The notes beneath the pieces were generated by a model that ran no database searches, had not been told where the DNA came from, and saw only the letters and a list, made by a program, of their open reading frames with translations. From the NCBI GenBank assembly GCA_913062605.1, contig CAJXWQ010000005.1:1-64000 (forward strand): a DNA stretch of 64,000 bases, in the 5' to 3' direction. The DNA comes from an uncultured Cellvibrionales bacterium. GTDB taxonomy: Bacteria; Pseudomonadota; Gammaproteobacteria; Pseudomonadales; Porticoccaceae. A program made the position numbers and the translations under genes. The stretch's first letter is position 1, and each line of letters opens with the position of its first letter. Of the stretch, positions 56,955 to 64,000 are shown in pieces.

Positions 56955-57794
56955 ATGACAAACCATCATCTAAGCTTTGAGTTTTTCCCCCCGAAGACCC
57001 CCGAGGGCAGGGAAAAACTTCAGGACACCCATCGCCAACTGGCCAAGTTTCAGCCGGAGTTTTTCTCGGTCACATATGGTGCTGGAGGATCTACCCGAGA
57101 ATTTACCCGAGACATCGTCCTTGAAATCCAGGCCGCTGGTTCCAGTGCATCACCCCACCTCTCCATTGGCGGTGATAGCCAAGAATCAGTTTTGACGTTG
57201 CTTCAAAGTTATAAGGATGCAGGTATCAACCGCATTGTGACTCTGCGCGGCGACCTGCCCTCAGGTATGGGTGGAGCGGGACAACTTGTTTATGCCAACG
57301 AACTGGTGGGCTTTATCCGCGAGCACTTCGGCGACACCTTCGAATTGTTGGTTGCTGCATACCCGGAAATCCACCCTGAGGCAGAGAGCTACGAAAAGGA
57401 TATTTACTGGCTGGAGAAAAAATTTGAAGCTGGGGCCAGCCGTGCCATTACCCAGTATTTTTACAATACTGACAGTTACTTTTATTTTCTGGATCAATGC
57501 CGAAAAGCCGGCATAGACCAGCCGATCATTCCCGGTATTATGCCCATCATTAATTATCAAAATCTGATTCGATTTTCTGATAGCTGTGGTGCAGATATCC
57601 CCCGCTGGATCCGCCAGCGACTTCAACAATACGGGAATGACACTGAAAGTATTAAGGCATTCGGCCTGGAGGTTGTCACTAACCTCTGTGAAAAATTGTT
57701 GGCTGGTGGTGCACCAGGGCTTCACTTCTACACGATGAATCAGGTGGAGGCCAACGCCGCCCTGTGCCGTAACCTGGGTTTCACTGAAGACTAA
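56955..57794 (+). CDS. metF: 5,10-methylenetetrahydrofolate reductase
   Basis: FAD enzyme reducing methylene-THF to methyl-THF for homocysteine methylation. 279 residues with FEFFPPKTPEGREKL, FSVTYGAGGSTRE, ALRGDLP-type block ITLRGDLP and PGLHFYTMNQ. It follows ahcY by 53 bases; its TAA stop shares a base with the rsmE start. Confidence 0.96.
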   Translation: MTNHHLSFEFFPPKTPEGREKLQDTHRQLAKFQPEFFSVTYGAGGSTREFTRDIVLEIQAAGSSASPHLSIGGDSQESVLTLLQSYKDAGINRIVTLRGDLPSGMGGAGQLVYANELVGFIREHFGDTFELLVAAYPEIHPEAESYEKDIYWLEKKFEAGASRAITQYFYNTDSYFYFLDQCRKAGIDQPIIPGIMPIINYQNLIRFSDSCGADIPRWIRQRLQQYGNDTESIKAFGLEVVTNLCEKLLAGGAPGLHFYTMNQVEANAALCRNLGFTED

Positions 57795-58528
57795 TGCGTG
57801 AAATTCGGGTTTTTACTAACCAGCCCCTAACCACTGGTGAGGAGGTGACACTGGATGCGATGTCCTCCCGCCATTTGGCGACGGTTTTGCGGCTGAAATC
57901 TGGCGACTCGATCTCCCTGTTCAATGGTCAGGGCGGTGAATTTTTCGCCACAGTATGCGAATGCGGCTCCAAGCGGGTTACTGCCTCCGTGACCCATTTC
58001 ACTGATATTGAGCGAGAATCTCCTCTTCGTATCCATCTTGGTATAGGTATGTCCCGGGGTGACCGAATGGACTGGGTGATCCAGAAAGCCACGGAGGTCG
58101 GTGTTACCGAAATAACACCTCTGTATACTGAGCGAACGGAAGTCAAACTTAAAGGGGACCGGGCTGACAAGAAGCTTTGTCACTGGCAGCAGGTCTGTAT
58201 CAGCGCCTGTGAACAGGCTTACCGTAATCGAGTCCCGGTTATCCACCCTCCCATTACCGCCAATCAGTGGCTCAGCTCCGTGGAAGCAGAAAAAAAATTA
58301 GTACTACATCACCGCAGCCAGCACAGTATTTCTGAGTTAGGAGAACAACAAGCAGCGAGTGCTGCCCTGTTAATCGGCCCAGAAGGTGGGCTGAGTGCTG
58401 AGGAAATCAAACGAGCGGAAGAGCACAATTTTATGCCATTAACGATTGGCCCCCGAGTATTGCGAACTGAAACTGCGCCTATTGTGTCCATCAGTATCCT
58501 CCAGTCACTGTGGGGTGATTTTCTCTAG
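57794..58528 (+). CDS. rsmE: 16S rRNA (uracil1498-N3)-methyltransferase
   Basis: SPOUT-class enzyme making m3U1498 in 16S rRNA. 244 residues; an N-terminal PUA-like domain (1-70) with SRHLATVLRLKSGD, then the SPOUT knot region with QKATEVGVTEITPLYTERT, and the SAM-binding LIGPEGGLSAEE and LGPRVLRTETAP-type block (LTIGPRVLRTETAPI). Its start overlaps the metF stop by one base. Confidence 0.96.
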   Translation: MREIRVFTNQPLTTGEEVTLDAMSSRHLATVLRLKSGDSISLFNGQGGEFFATVCECGSKRVTASVTHFTDIERESPLRIHLGIGMSRGDRMDWVIQKATEVGVTEITPLYTERTEVKLKGDRADKKLCHWQQVCISACEQAYRNRVPVIHPPITANQWLSSVEAEKKLVLHHRSQHSISELGEQQAASAALLIGPEGGLSAEEIKRAEEHNFMPLTIGPRVLRTETAPIVSISILQSLWGDFL

Positions 58529-58543
58529 GCAAACCACGCAGAC

Positions 58544-60118
58544 CTAACGCTCGATTTGGTTATCGCCAGTGACCACCGCACCAACCCCACCACGACGAGG
58601 ATCACCAACACCATGAAAACGATGTCCATCAAACTCCACCGTATGAACACCCCCAAAATATAAATTAAGCTGTTCCCAATGTTGCTGATTGTCGTAATCA
58701 GCTTTCAGCCCATCAAGCTGGCCTACGTCAAATCCTGGCTCAATATTGAGCACGCCATTTTCATAATGTATCCGTGGTGCCGATACTGCCTGCTCCGGCG
58801 ACATCCCAAAATCCACTAAATTACTGACTACCTGCAAAATTGCCGTACGAATCCGGTTAGAGCCACCCGAACCCAGTGCCACAGAGGTACCATTTCCCAA
58901 CTGCAATAGACTGGGAGACATCATTGAAGTCATTCGCTGGTTCTCTGGCCAGCGGTGAAAACCCTCAGGGTTAATATCTTCTTCTCCCAGCATATTGTTC
59001 AACATAATGCCTGTGCCAGGTATCATATAGCCGCAACCCTCGCCATTACTTACCGTCATAGCCGCGGCATTCCCCGCAGCGTCAACCACACTTATGTGTG
59101 TTGTCCCACGTAAACAGCGGGCATGATCGGCCACCTGCTGGCGGTACTGGTTTAGATAATGCTCCTCCAGCAGATGCTCAGCCAACCCACTACCACCCTC
59201 TAGAGTCATATCTAAACGCGCCTGCTGAGTGACCGCCATCACTGCTGCTAACAGATCCAAGTGTTGGTGGCTGCCAAAGCCAATAGCTGATAAATCTTGC
59301 TGCTCCAAAAGCTTCAGAGCCATGGCAATCAAAATCCCCCCTGAGGCTGGCGGCGGATTAGTAAATAATTGGGCGTGCCGATAGCTCAGCTGTAAGGGTT
59401 CCCTGCGTATCACCTGATAGCGGTGCAGATCACCCCAAGTTAAATAACCTCCACCGTCCGCACAGAGCTGTTCAATTTTTCTGGCTATCTCACCCTCGTA
59501 AAAGAGCTTGTCGCCCTCGCTGGCCAAGTCATCCAAGGTATCAGCCAAGGCTGGCTGCTTTAGTAACTCATGTTCACCAACCAACGAATCGGGACGTACT
59601 GGGCTACTGTAGGTCTGCCGAGCTTCCGGGGTGGCTGAATAGATGGGGCTAACAATGTCAAAAATCTTTGCCTGGAGGTGACTAAATTGAACCCCCTCTC
59701 GCGCAGCTTTTATCGCAGGTTCTACGAGTCGGCTAATGGGTAGCGTGCAAAGGTCGCGGTGAATATCAAACATGCCACGGACTGAACCCGGCACAGCAAT
59801 GGCCCCCAATCCGATATGAAATTCCTGTGACACCGTGCCGAAATCAGCATGAATGGGGAAAAAATCAGGAGAAACCGTCGACTTTCTAGACCGTGGCGTT
59901 TGTACAAAAAAGTCGTATACCAGTGGATCGGCCCCTGCCTTTTGGGCCAGCATGTAACCACCACCTGCAAGTGATGCCAGCACAGGCTCAACCACACAAG
60001 CACAAAAATGGGCAGCTACAATCGCATCAAAGGCATTGCCACCTTCTTGTAGGATTTCTTCGGCTGCAGCTACAGTCAGTGGGTGACCTGCTGCGACGGC
60101 ACCCTTAGTCACAGACAC
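58544..60118 (-). CDS. Gamma-glutamyltransferase family protein without signal peptide
   Basis: An N-terminal-nucleophile hydrolase of the GGT family, 524 residues. The self-cleavage and nucleophile threonine T339 is in RGTTHISVVDAAGNAAAMT, and the C-terminal GSGGSNRIRTAILQV block is intact. No export signal is visible, while typical periplasmic GGTs are near 580 residues with a signal. It may therefore act inside the cell, like the YwrD group. Convergent with rsmE (15 bases). Confidence 0.9.
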   Translation of the reverse strand: MSVTKGAVAAGHPLTVAAAEEILQEGGNAFDAIVAAHFCACVVEPVLASLAGGGYMLAQKAGADPLVYDFFVQTPRSRKSTVSPDFFPIHADFGTVSQEFHIGLGAIAVPGSVRGMFDIHRDLCTLPISRLVEPAIKAAREGVQFSHLQAKIFDIVSPIYSATPEARQTYSSPVRPDSLVGEHELLKQPALADTLDDLASEGDKLFYEGEIARKIEQLCADGGGYLTWGDLHRYQVIRREPLQLSYRHAQLFTNPPPASGGILIAMALKLLEQQDLSAIGFGSHQHLDLLAAVMAVTQQARLDMTLEGGSGLAEHLLEEHYLNQYRQQVADHARCLRGTTHISVVDAAGNAAAMTVSNGEGCGYMIPGTGIMLNNMLGEEDINPEGFHRWPENQRMTSMMSPSLLQLGNGTSVALGSGGSNRIRTAILQVVSNLVDFGMSPEQAVSAPRIHYENGVLNIEPGFDVGQLDGLKADYDNQQHWEQLNLYFGGVHTVEFDGHRFHGVGDPRRGGVGAVVTGDNQIER

Positions 60119-60330
60119 TCACATTTCCCCATACATAAAAAGCTGAATACTTAATGTATAGAATATTATCGTGGTTTTGAATTTATTAATGCGCCTGTAC
60201 TAGGAAAATACAAACACAAAACATTATGGTGAAAAAATTAGATAACCCTGAGGGGCCGGTGAGCTTCTCTCTGTTAAAGCAAATGAGGACTGAAAACAGG
60301 AAACGTATAAAATGTAGAATGGCATAACGT

Positions 60331-60366
60331 TAAACGGTGTCGAGAGTAGGCTCTCGACACCGTTTA
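60331..60366. terminator. 16-bp perfect hairpin downstream of the SecB-like gene
   Basis: Arms TAAACGGTGTCGAGAG (60331-60346) and its exact complement (60351-60366) with a TAGG loop. It lies 40 bases past the SecB-like stop on the minus strand. T-rich tails are weak on both sides, but strength and position suggest a terminator. Confidence 0.7.
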
Positions 60367-60406
60367 ATAAATCTTATTACTACGCTCTATTGATAATTCA
60401 CTTTAT

Positions 60407-60841
60407 TTAATGCGCTTTTGCTTTTTTCTCTTTATACATCGCATCAAAATTAATAGGTGCAAGCATTAATGGCGGATAACCGGCTTTAAGTAAAATGTGA
60501 TCCACTGTCTCGCGGAGATAGGGGAACATAATAGAGGGGCACGCCGAATTTAAGGCTTCTTCCAGACGATCTTCTGGGAATCCTGAAATAATAAACATCG
60601 CTGCTTGATCAACGATCAGATTAAATGCAGCAATCTCTTCATTTTTTGCTGTAACTTCAACCGTCAAAGTAACCTCATGACGATCATCATCAATAGTGTT
60701 GTGAATAATATTTAGATCTAGCGTAGTTTCTGGCTTCCAATCTGTACCAAACACACTAGCGGAATTAGGGGACTCAAAAATCTGTTTCTTTAAATAGATT
60801 TTCTGCATTGAAAAATGCGGTTCTTTATTTTCTTTGGACAT
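60407..60841 (-). CDS. secB: SecB family protein-export chaperone
   Basis: A 144-residue protein of the SecB fold: FSMQKIYLKKQIFESPNSAS, FGTDWKPETTLDLN, VTLTVEVTAKNEE, ACPSIMFPYLRETVDHILL and MLAPINFDAMY. Housekeeping SecB keeps preproteins unfolded and hands them to SecA. This copy is divergent: the usual QQxGIF stretch reads DQAAMFIISGF. A GGAG ribosome site lies six bases before the ATG. It is next to acetone carboxylase genes rather than near grxC or gpsA where secB usually sits, so it is probably a second, specialised copy; that cannot be proven from the window. Confidence 0.9.
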   Translation of the reverse strand: MSKENKEPHFSMQKIYLKKQIFESPNSASVFGTDWKPETTLDLNIIHNTIDDDRHEVTLTVEVTAKNEEIAAFNLIVDQAAMFIISGFPEDRLEEALNSACPSIMFPYLRETVDHILLKAGYPPLMLAPINFDAMYKEKKAKAH

Positions 60842-61073
60842 AATATTCTCCTCAACACTTATAAATTACGGTCAACCAACCTAACCAATAATGTTGGGAT
60901 GACTGGCAATATTTCAATAGGTATAGATAAATATTTCTAACCAGCGCTGCTGGCCGATATATGCTAGACCGGGCCTTCGAAGAGTTAAATATATACTTGT
61001 GAGCGATCAGAACATAGATAAGAAAGGATTTACACCGGATCCAGTTTAGAAATTTTGACAACCCTAAAATAGA

Positions 61074-61100
61074 TAGGTCCCGGCCAAAGGCCGGGACCTA
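61074..61100 (-). terminator. Hairpin after acetone carboxylase gamma gene
   Basis: Arms TAGGTCCCGGCC / GGCCGGGACCTA, 12 bp, with a 3-base loop. On the minus strand it is followed by TCTATTTTAGGG, a weak T-rich tail. It lies 20 bases after acxC, so it probably ends the carboxylase transcript or forms a partial attenuator before the SecB-like gene. Confidence 0.75.
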
Positions 61101-61118
61101 GTACTACTTTACAACATC

Positions 61119-61619
61119 TTAGATCTTAGCAGGAGCAGGCATCTCAACCCACTCGAAGAAAGTCTTCAAGTCTGGTTGGATATCATGCATTACTGGATAC
61201 CAAGGTGTTGGAGCTTCAATATCAAGCATAGAGCCACAGCTTGGGCAAGAATACTCACGGTATACCTGCCAAGTAGTGTCTGGTGACATCAGGCGAGGAT
61301 AAACTTGGTCCATTTTTTCCGCAGTATCACGGACATAAATGTTAGCACCAAGTTTCCAGTTCTCACGGTAATCACCGAAGTCATGGCCGCAGTTGCACTT
61401 AACAATGATTTCACCGTCAGTAGCAGACTCAACAACGTTCAAACGTGGCCCTAAAGCCAGAAGGATTTTGTCGTCGTAGCTCGCGTCATCCTGAAGCACT
61501 TCCATGTAAAGCTTGTAACGGTCTGCATCTTTAGGCATGGACAGCATTTTGTGGACGGAATCCCAATCAAGGGTTCCTTCTACCAGGTCATGGACCTGCT
61601 TTTTAGTATATTCAGTCAT
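61119..61619 (-). CDS. acxC: Acetone carboxylase, gamma subunit
   Basis: Small subunit of the heterohexameric acetone carboxylase, which makes acetoacetate from acetone, bicarbonate and ATP. The 166-residue length fits the known gamma subunit (about 168). Zinc-type cysteines are in IVKCNCGHDFGDYREN and YSCPSCGSMLDIE. It follows the alpha subunit gene by 92 bases in the same direction, the acxB-acxC order known from Xanthobacter. Ribosome site is AGAG-type. Confidence 0.92.
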   Translation of the reverse strand: MTEYTKKQVHDLVEGTLDWDSVHKMLSMPKDADRYKLYMEVLQDDASYDDKILLALGPRLNVVESATDGEIIVKCNCGHDFGDYRENWKLGANIYVRDTAEKMDQVYPRLMSPDTTWQVYREYSCPSCGSMLDIEAPTPWYPVMHDIQPDLKTFFEWVEMPAPAKI

Positions 61620-61711
61620 ATCTAAAATCTCTTATATTCGTTCAATTCGTCAATGAAGGAGTGGCATAGCAACTAAACTATGACCACCCCGCTCAAAGGC
61701 TAAGTAAGCGC

Positions 61712-64000
61712 TTATTCTTCAGTCATAATGACGGGCTTACAGTCCGGCATTTCACTGATATCCATGGTCACGTCAGAGCCAAACATGGGGATTCCCAGGC
61801 TGGATTCCAACAGATTCCAATCGGCTGGCAGATCCCAGAATGTTTTAAATTCATTCAGGAACGGATCAGACAAACCGAAGCTGGAAGCAAACATTTGCTT
61901 AACTTGTGGAGAAGCGTCCAGATCAAGGATCTTAGCGCGCTCAGTTTCCATCCACTCACGAACAGGAACACTGCGTGCTTTACGCTCTTCTTTGATTTCA
62001 TTTTGACGAGCTGTTGTTTTGGCTGAATCAACAGTGTAAACACCTTCGTCATCTTGGGTGTATTGAACACCGTAGATTTTCTGAGCGTACTCAGGAAGGA
62101 TGTAGTTCTCGTTGAGATCTTCTTCGATACTTTGAAAACCTTTATGGTTACGATCCAGAGGATCACCGAAGCCAGGACCACCACGGAGGTAGTTCAGGTA
62201 CAGATCGCCATTCTCGAAGATTGCTTCAGTAGTAATACACTGCTTATCACGCTTAACCAAAGCATCTGGGCTAATATGTTTTTCCCACTCACAGTCATCG
62301 GGGTTCAAATCTTCACCCAAAGGAAGTGATTTTCCTGCTGCGATTCTACCGTCTTCACCTATAAGACCAGTGTTGTGAGCTTCGAAACGGTAACCAGTTG
62401 CTGAAGGATAACCACCCATCAGACCCCAGTCACTGTTCATGTAGCCATTACCCATGAAGAACATAGTCCAGTCATGAGAACCCCATACCATACGCAAGGT
62501 CTCAAAACCGTTACCACCGCGGTACTTACCGTAACCGCCGGAGTTGGTTTTTTGCATACGACCCATGTACAGAAGTGGCTCAGCCAGTTCCCAGATCTCG
62601 ATATCACCCATGTCACCTTCAGGGTTCCAGATAGCAGCAGCGTTGTTCAAGCCATCTTTCATGGCACAAGCACCAGTACCACAAGCAGCTGTTTCGAAGC
62701 TGTTTACAGCGTGAATTTCGCCGTCTTGGTTGATACCACCGCCTTGCAGCCAGTTACAAGGGTTAGAGTTACCAGAGTTAACTTCTTCCAGGTAACCACG
62801 ACCAAAGTAAGTACGGCTAATACCGCGCCACAAAGAACTCCAAGAAGATACCAGGAAGTGCCATGCATCAGCGTGAGCTGTACGACGGTCATCCGGGTTA
62901 GTCCAAGTGCCTTTAGGCAGACGGAATTCAGTTGCGTAACGAGCACCATCATTAATACGCTCTGTAGGCACAAGGCTTTGAGTCATCATTACCCAAATAC
63001 CAGAGGTAAACGCTGTGGGGTTAGCGTTATATGTGTGCCAGCCCCAACGACTACAACCTTCAAAGTCTAAACGCCATGTAGCGTTAGGCTTAACGGTGAT
63101 TGTGCAAGGCGCGTGCATGATAGTGTCAATTTTAGCGAACGGAGAAGGTACGTTTACATCTTCGTGAGTGTAAGGTACATCTACGAATGCAACGGTTTTA
63201 ACTTTGCCTGGAATACACATTGCCTTAATACGGCTAACCAGACCACGGCGACCATCTTCAATAACTTCTAGGGCGAACTGTTCCCAAGCATCAACACCTT
63301 CTTCAGCGATGGTTTCTTGAACCATTTCGCGAATCATGTGAGTACCAGCAATACGGGTTTTCTCATCGAGAATCCAGTATTTAACAGTACGAACGTTACG
63401 TTGGCTTTCGTGCAACCAGTCACGCAGAGGAGTGTCATTCACACCCGTCTTACGACAAGTAATTTGCAGACCATCACCGAAGCGTTGGATCTGACCGTTT
63501 GACATGGAGCCAGGACCTACAGCACCAGTATCAATTACGTGAGTTACACCACCAACCCATGCTTGCAAGTATCCTTCAAAGAAGATAGGAACAATAGTTG
63601 CGATATCGCAAGGGTGAACGTTACCAGTTTGGCAATCATTGTTGGTGAACATGTCACCGTCATTGATGCCAGGGTTGAGTTCCCAGTTGTTCTGGATCAT
63701 ATATTTGATCGCAGCACCCATGGTACCAACGTGAATGATAATACCAGTAGAAGTAGCAACACAGTCACCAGCTACGTTGTACAGGGTGAAACACAACTCA
63801 CCTTCCTGCTCAACAATTGGAGATGCTGCAATCTTCTTAGCAACTTCACGAGAGTTAACCAGACCAGCACGAACTTTAGAGAAAATACGCTCGTAACCGA
63901 TTGGGTCTCTTTCTTTAAACTCTAGATCTTTAATACCGTTATAGTGACCAGTCTCTGCTGAACGAGCCAGAATACCGTTACGGTTATCATCTAGGGACAT
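61712..64000 (-). CDS. acxB: Acetone carboxylase, alpha subunit (HyuB family), likely cut by window edge
   Basis: 762 residues visible from a Met codon on the last base. The HyuB-type domain contains NVHPCDIATIVP and VTHVIDTGAVG, giving H129, D132 and H154. The spacing matches the manganese ligands His150, Asp153 and His175 that I recall for the Xanthobacter alpha subunit, which would leave about 20 residues missing at the start. Gene and operon therefore probably continue to the right, with the beta subunit upstream. Codon use is regular and favours high expression. Related enzymes act on acetophenone, but the separate gamma subunit supports acetone. Confidence 0.9.
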   Translation of the reverse strand: MSLDDNRNGILARSAETGHYNGIKDLEFKERDPIGYERIFSKVRAGLVNSREVAKKIAASPIVEQEGELCFTLYNVAGDCVATSTGIIIHVGTMGAAIKYMIQNNWELNPGINDGDMFTNNDCQTGNVHPCDIATIVPIFFEGYLQAWVGGVTHVIDTGAVGPGSMSNGQIQRFGDGLQITCRKTGVNDTPLRDWLHESQRNVRTVKYWILDEKTRIAGTHMIREMVQETIAEEGVDAWEQFALEVIEDGRRGLVSRIKAMCIPGKVKTVAFVDVPYTHEDVNVPSPFAKIDTIMHAPCTITVKPNATWRLDFEGCSRWGWHTYNANPTAFTSGIWVMMTQSLVPTERINDGARYATEFRLPKGTWTNPDDRRTAHADAWHFLVSSWSSLWRGISRTYFGRGYLEEVNSGNSNPCNWLQGGGINQDGEIHAVNSFETAACGTGACAMKDGLNNAAAIWNPEGDMGDIEIWELAEPLLYMGRMQKTNSGGYGKYRGGNGFETLRMVWGSHDWTMFFMGNGYMNSDWGLMGGYPSATGYRFEAHNTGLIGEDGRIAAGKSLPLGEDLNPDDCEWEKHISPDALVKRDKQCITTEAIFENGDLYLNYLRGGPGFGDPLDRNHKGFQSIEEDLNENYILPEYAQKIYGVQYTQDDEGVYTVDSAKTTARQNEIKEERKARSVPVREWMETERAKILDLDASPQVKQMFASSFGLSDPFLNEFKTFWDLPADWNLLESSLGIPMFGSDVTMDISEMPDCKPVIMTEE

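Noticed and set aside
62474-63070. 198-codon plus-strand frame opposite acxB
   Set aside because: It mirrors the strongly conserved acxB gene and has Thr/Ser/Val-rich composition typical of an antisense shadow.

Overview
The window is a stretch of chromosome from a gammaproteobacterium. The gene neighbourhoods ygfB-pepP-ubiH-ubiI-gcvH, zapA-6S RNA-fthC, tkt-epd-pgk-fba, tyrS/M23 peptidase/anmK/erpA/argC and an ArsR-methyltransferase fusion beside metK-ahcY-metF all fit this class. Balanced base composition and marine-type gene content suggest a Cellvibrionales-like organism, but that is inference; no species marker is complete, because only the 5' end of a 16S rRNA gene is present.

Layout. 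1-0.6 kb: 5' end of a 16S gene on the minus strand, preceded by a leader with boxA and three near-identical promoters in tandem. 0.7-8 kb: tyrS, an M23 endopeptidase, anmK, then the minus-strand run argC-DUF6776-bactofilin-erpA-DsrE-like. 8-16.7 kb: ClC chloride transporter, hemJ, a phosphoribosyltransferase, an NfeD protease with a slipin, DUF924, hemL and hemB. 16.8-22.5 kb: the first accessory-looking stretch, with a TetR regulator divergent from a CMD-thioredoxin-thioredoxin reductase unit, two paralogous small genes of unknown function flanking a cysteine-cluster gene, a 14-bp tandem repeat and several hairpins. 22.5-36.7 kb: housekeeping genes (rlmI, gcvH, ubiI, ubiH, pepP, ygfB, zapB-like, zapA, 6S RNA, fthC, pyk, alkaline phosphatase, UbiA-family, ilvA, rpiA).

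36.8-38.2 kb: small genes and a two-cassette array bounded by attC sites with no integrase in the window (a CALIN). Its core sites complement each other exactly as integron recombination predicts; it is the most distinctive mobile structure here. 38.5-47.5 kb: srkA, an MFS carrier, small genes of unknown function, an FAH-family enzyme, a D-2-hydroxyglutarate-dehydrogenase-like flavoprotein divergent from serA, an alpha/beta hydrolase and a lipoprotein. 47.7-53.1 kb: tkt-epd-pgk-fba. 53.2-58.5 kb: the S-adenosylmethionine cycle (regulator, metK, ahcY, metF) plus rsmE, with a long palindromic operator candidate before the regulator. 58.5-64 kb: a leaderless gamma-glutamyltransferase, a SecB-like chaperone and the gamma and alpha subunits of acetone carboxylase, the last running to the window edge.

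Most of the window is core metabolism: haem (hemJ, hemL, hemB), ubiquinone, glycolysis and pentose phosphate, serine, threonine and methionine. The parts worth closer study are the attC array, the TetR-CMD-Trx-TrxR module with its 17-bp inverted repeat, the duplicated small genes at 20-21.5 kb, and the SecB paralogue beside acetone carboxylase.
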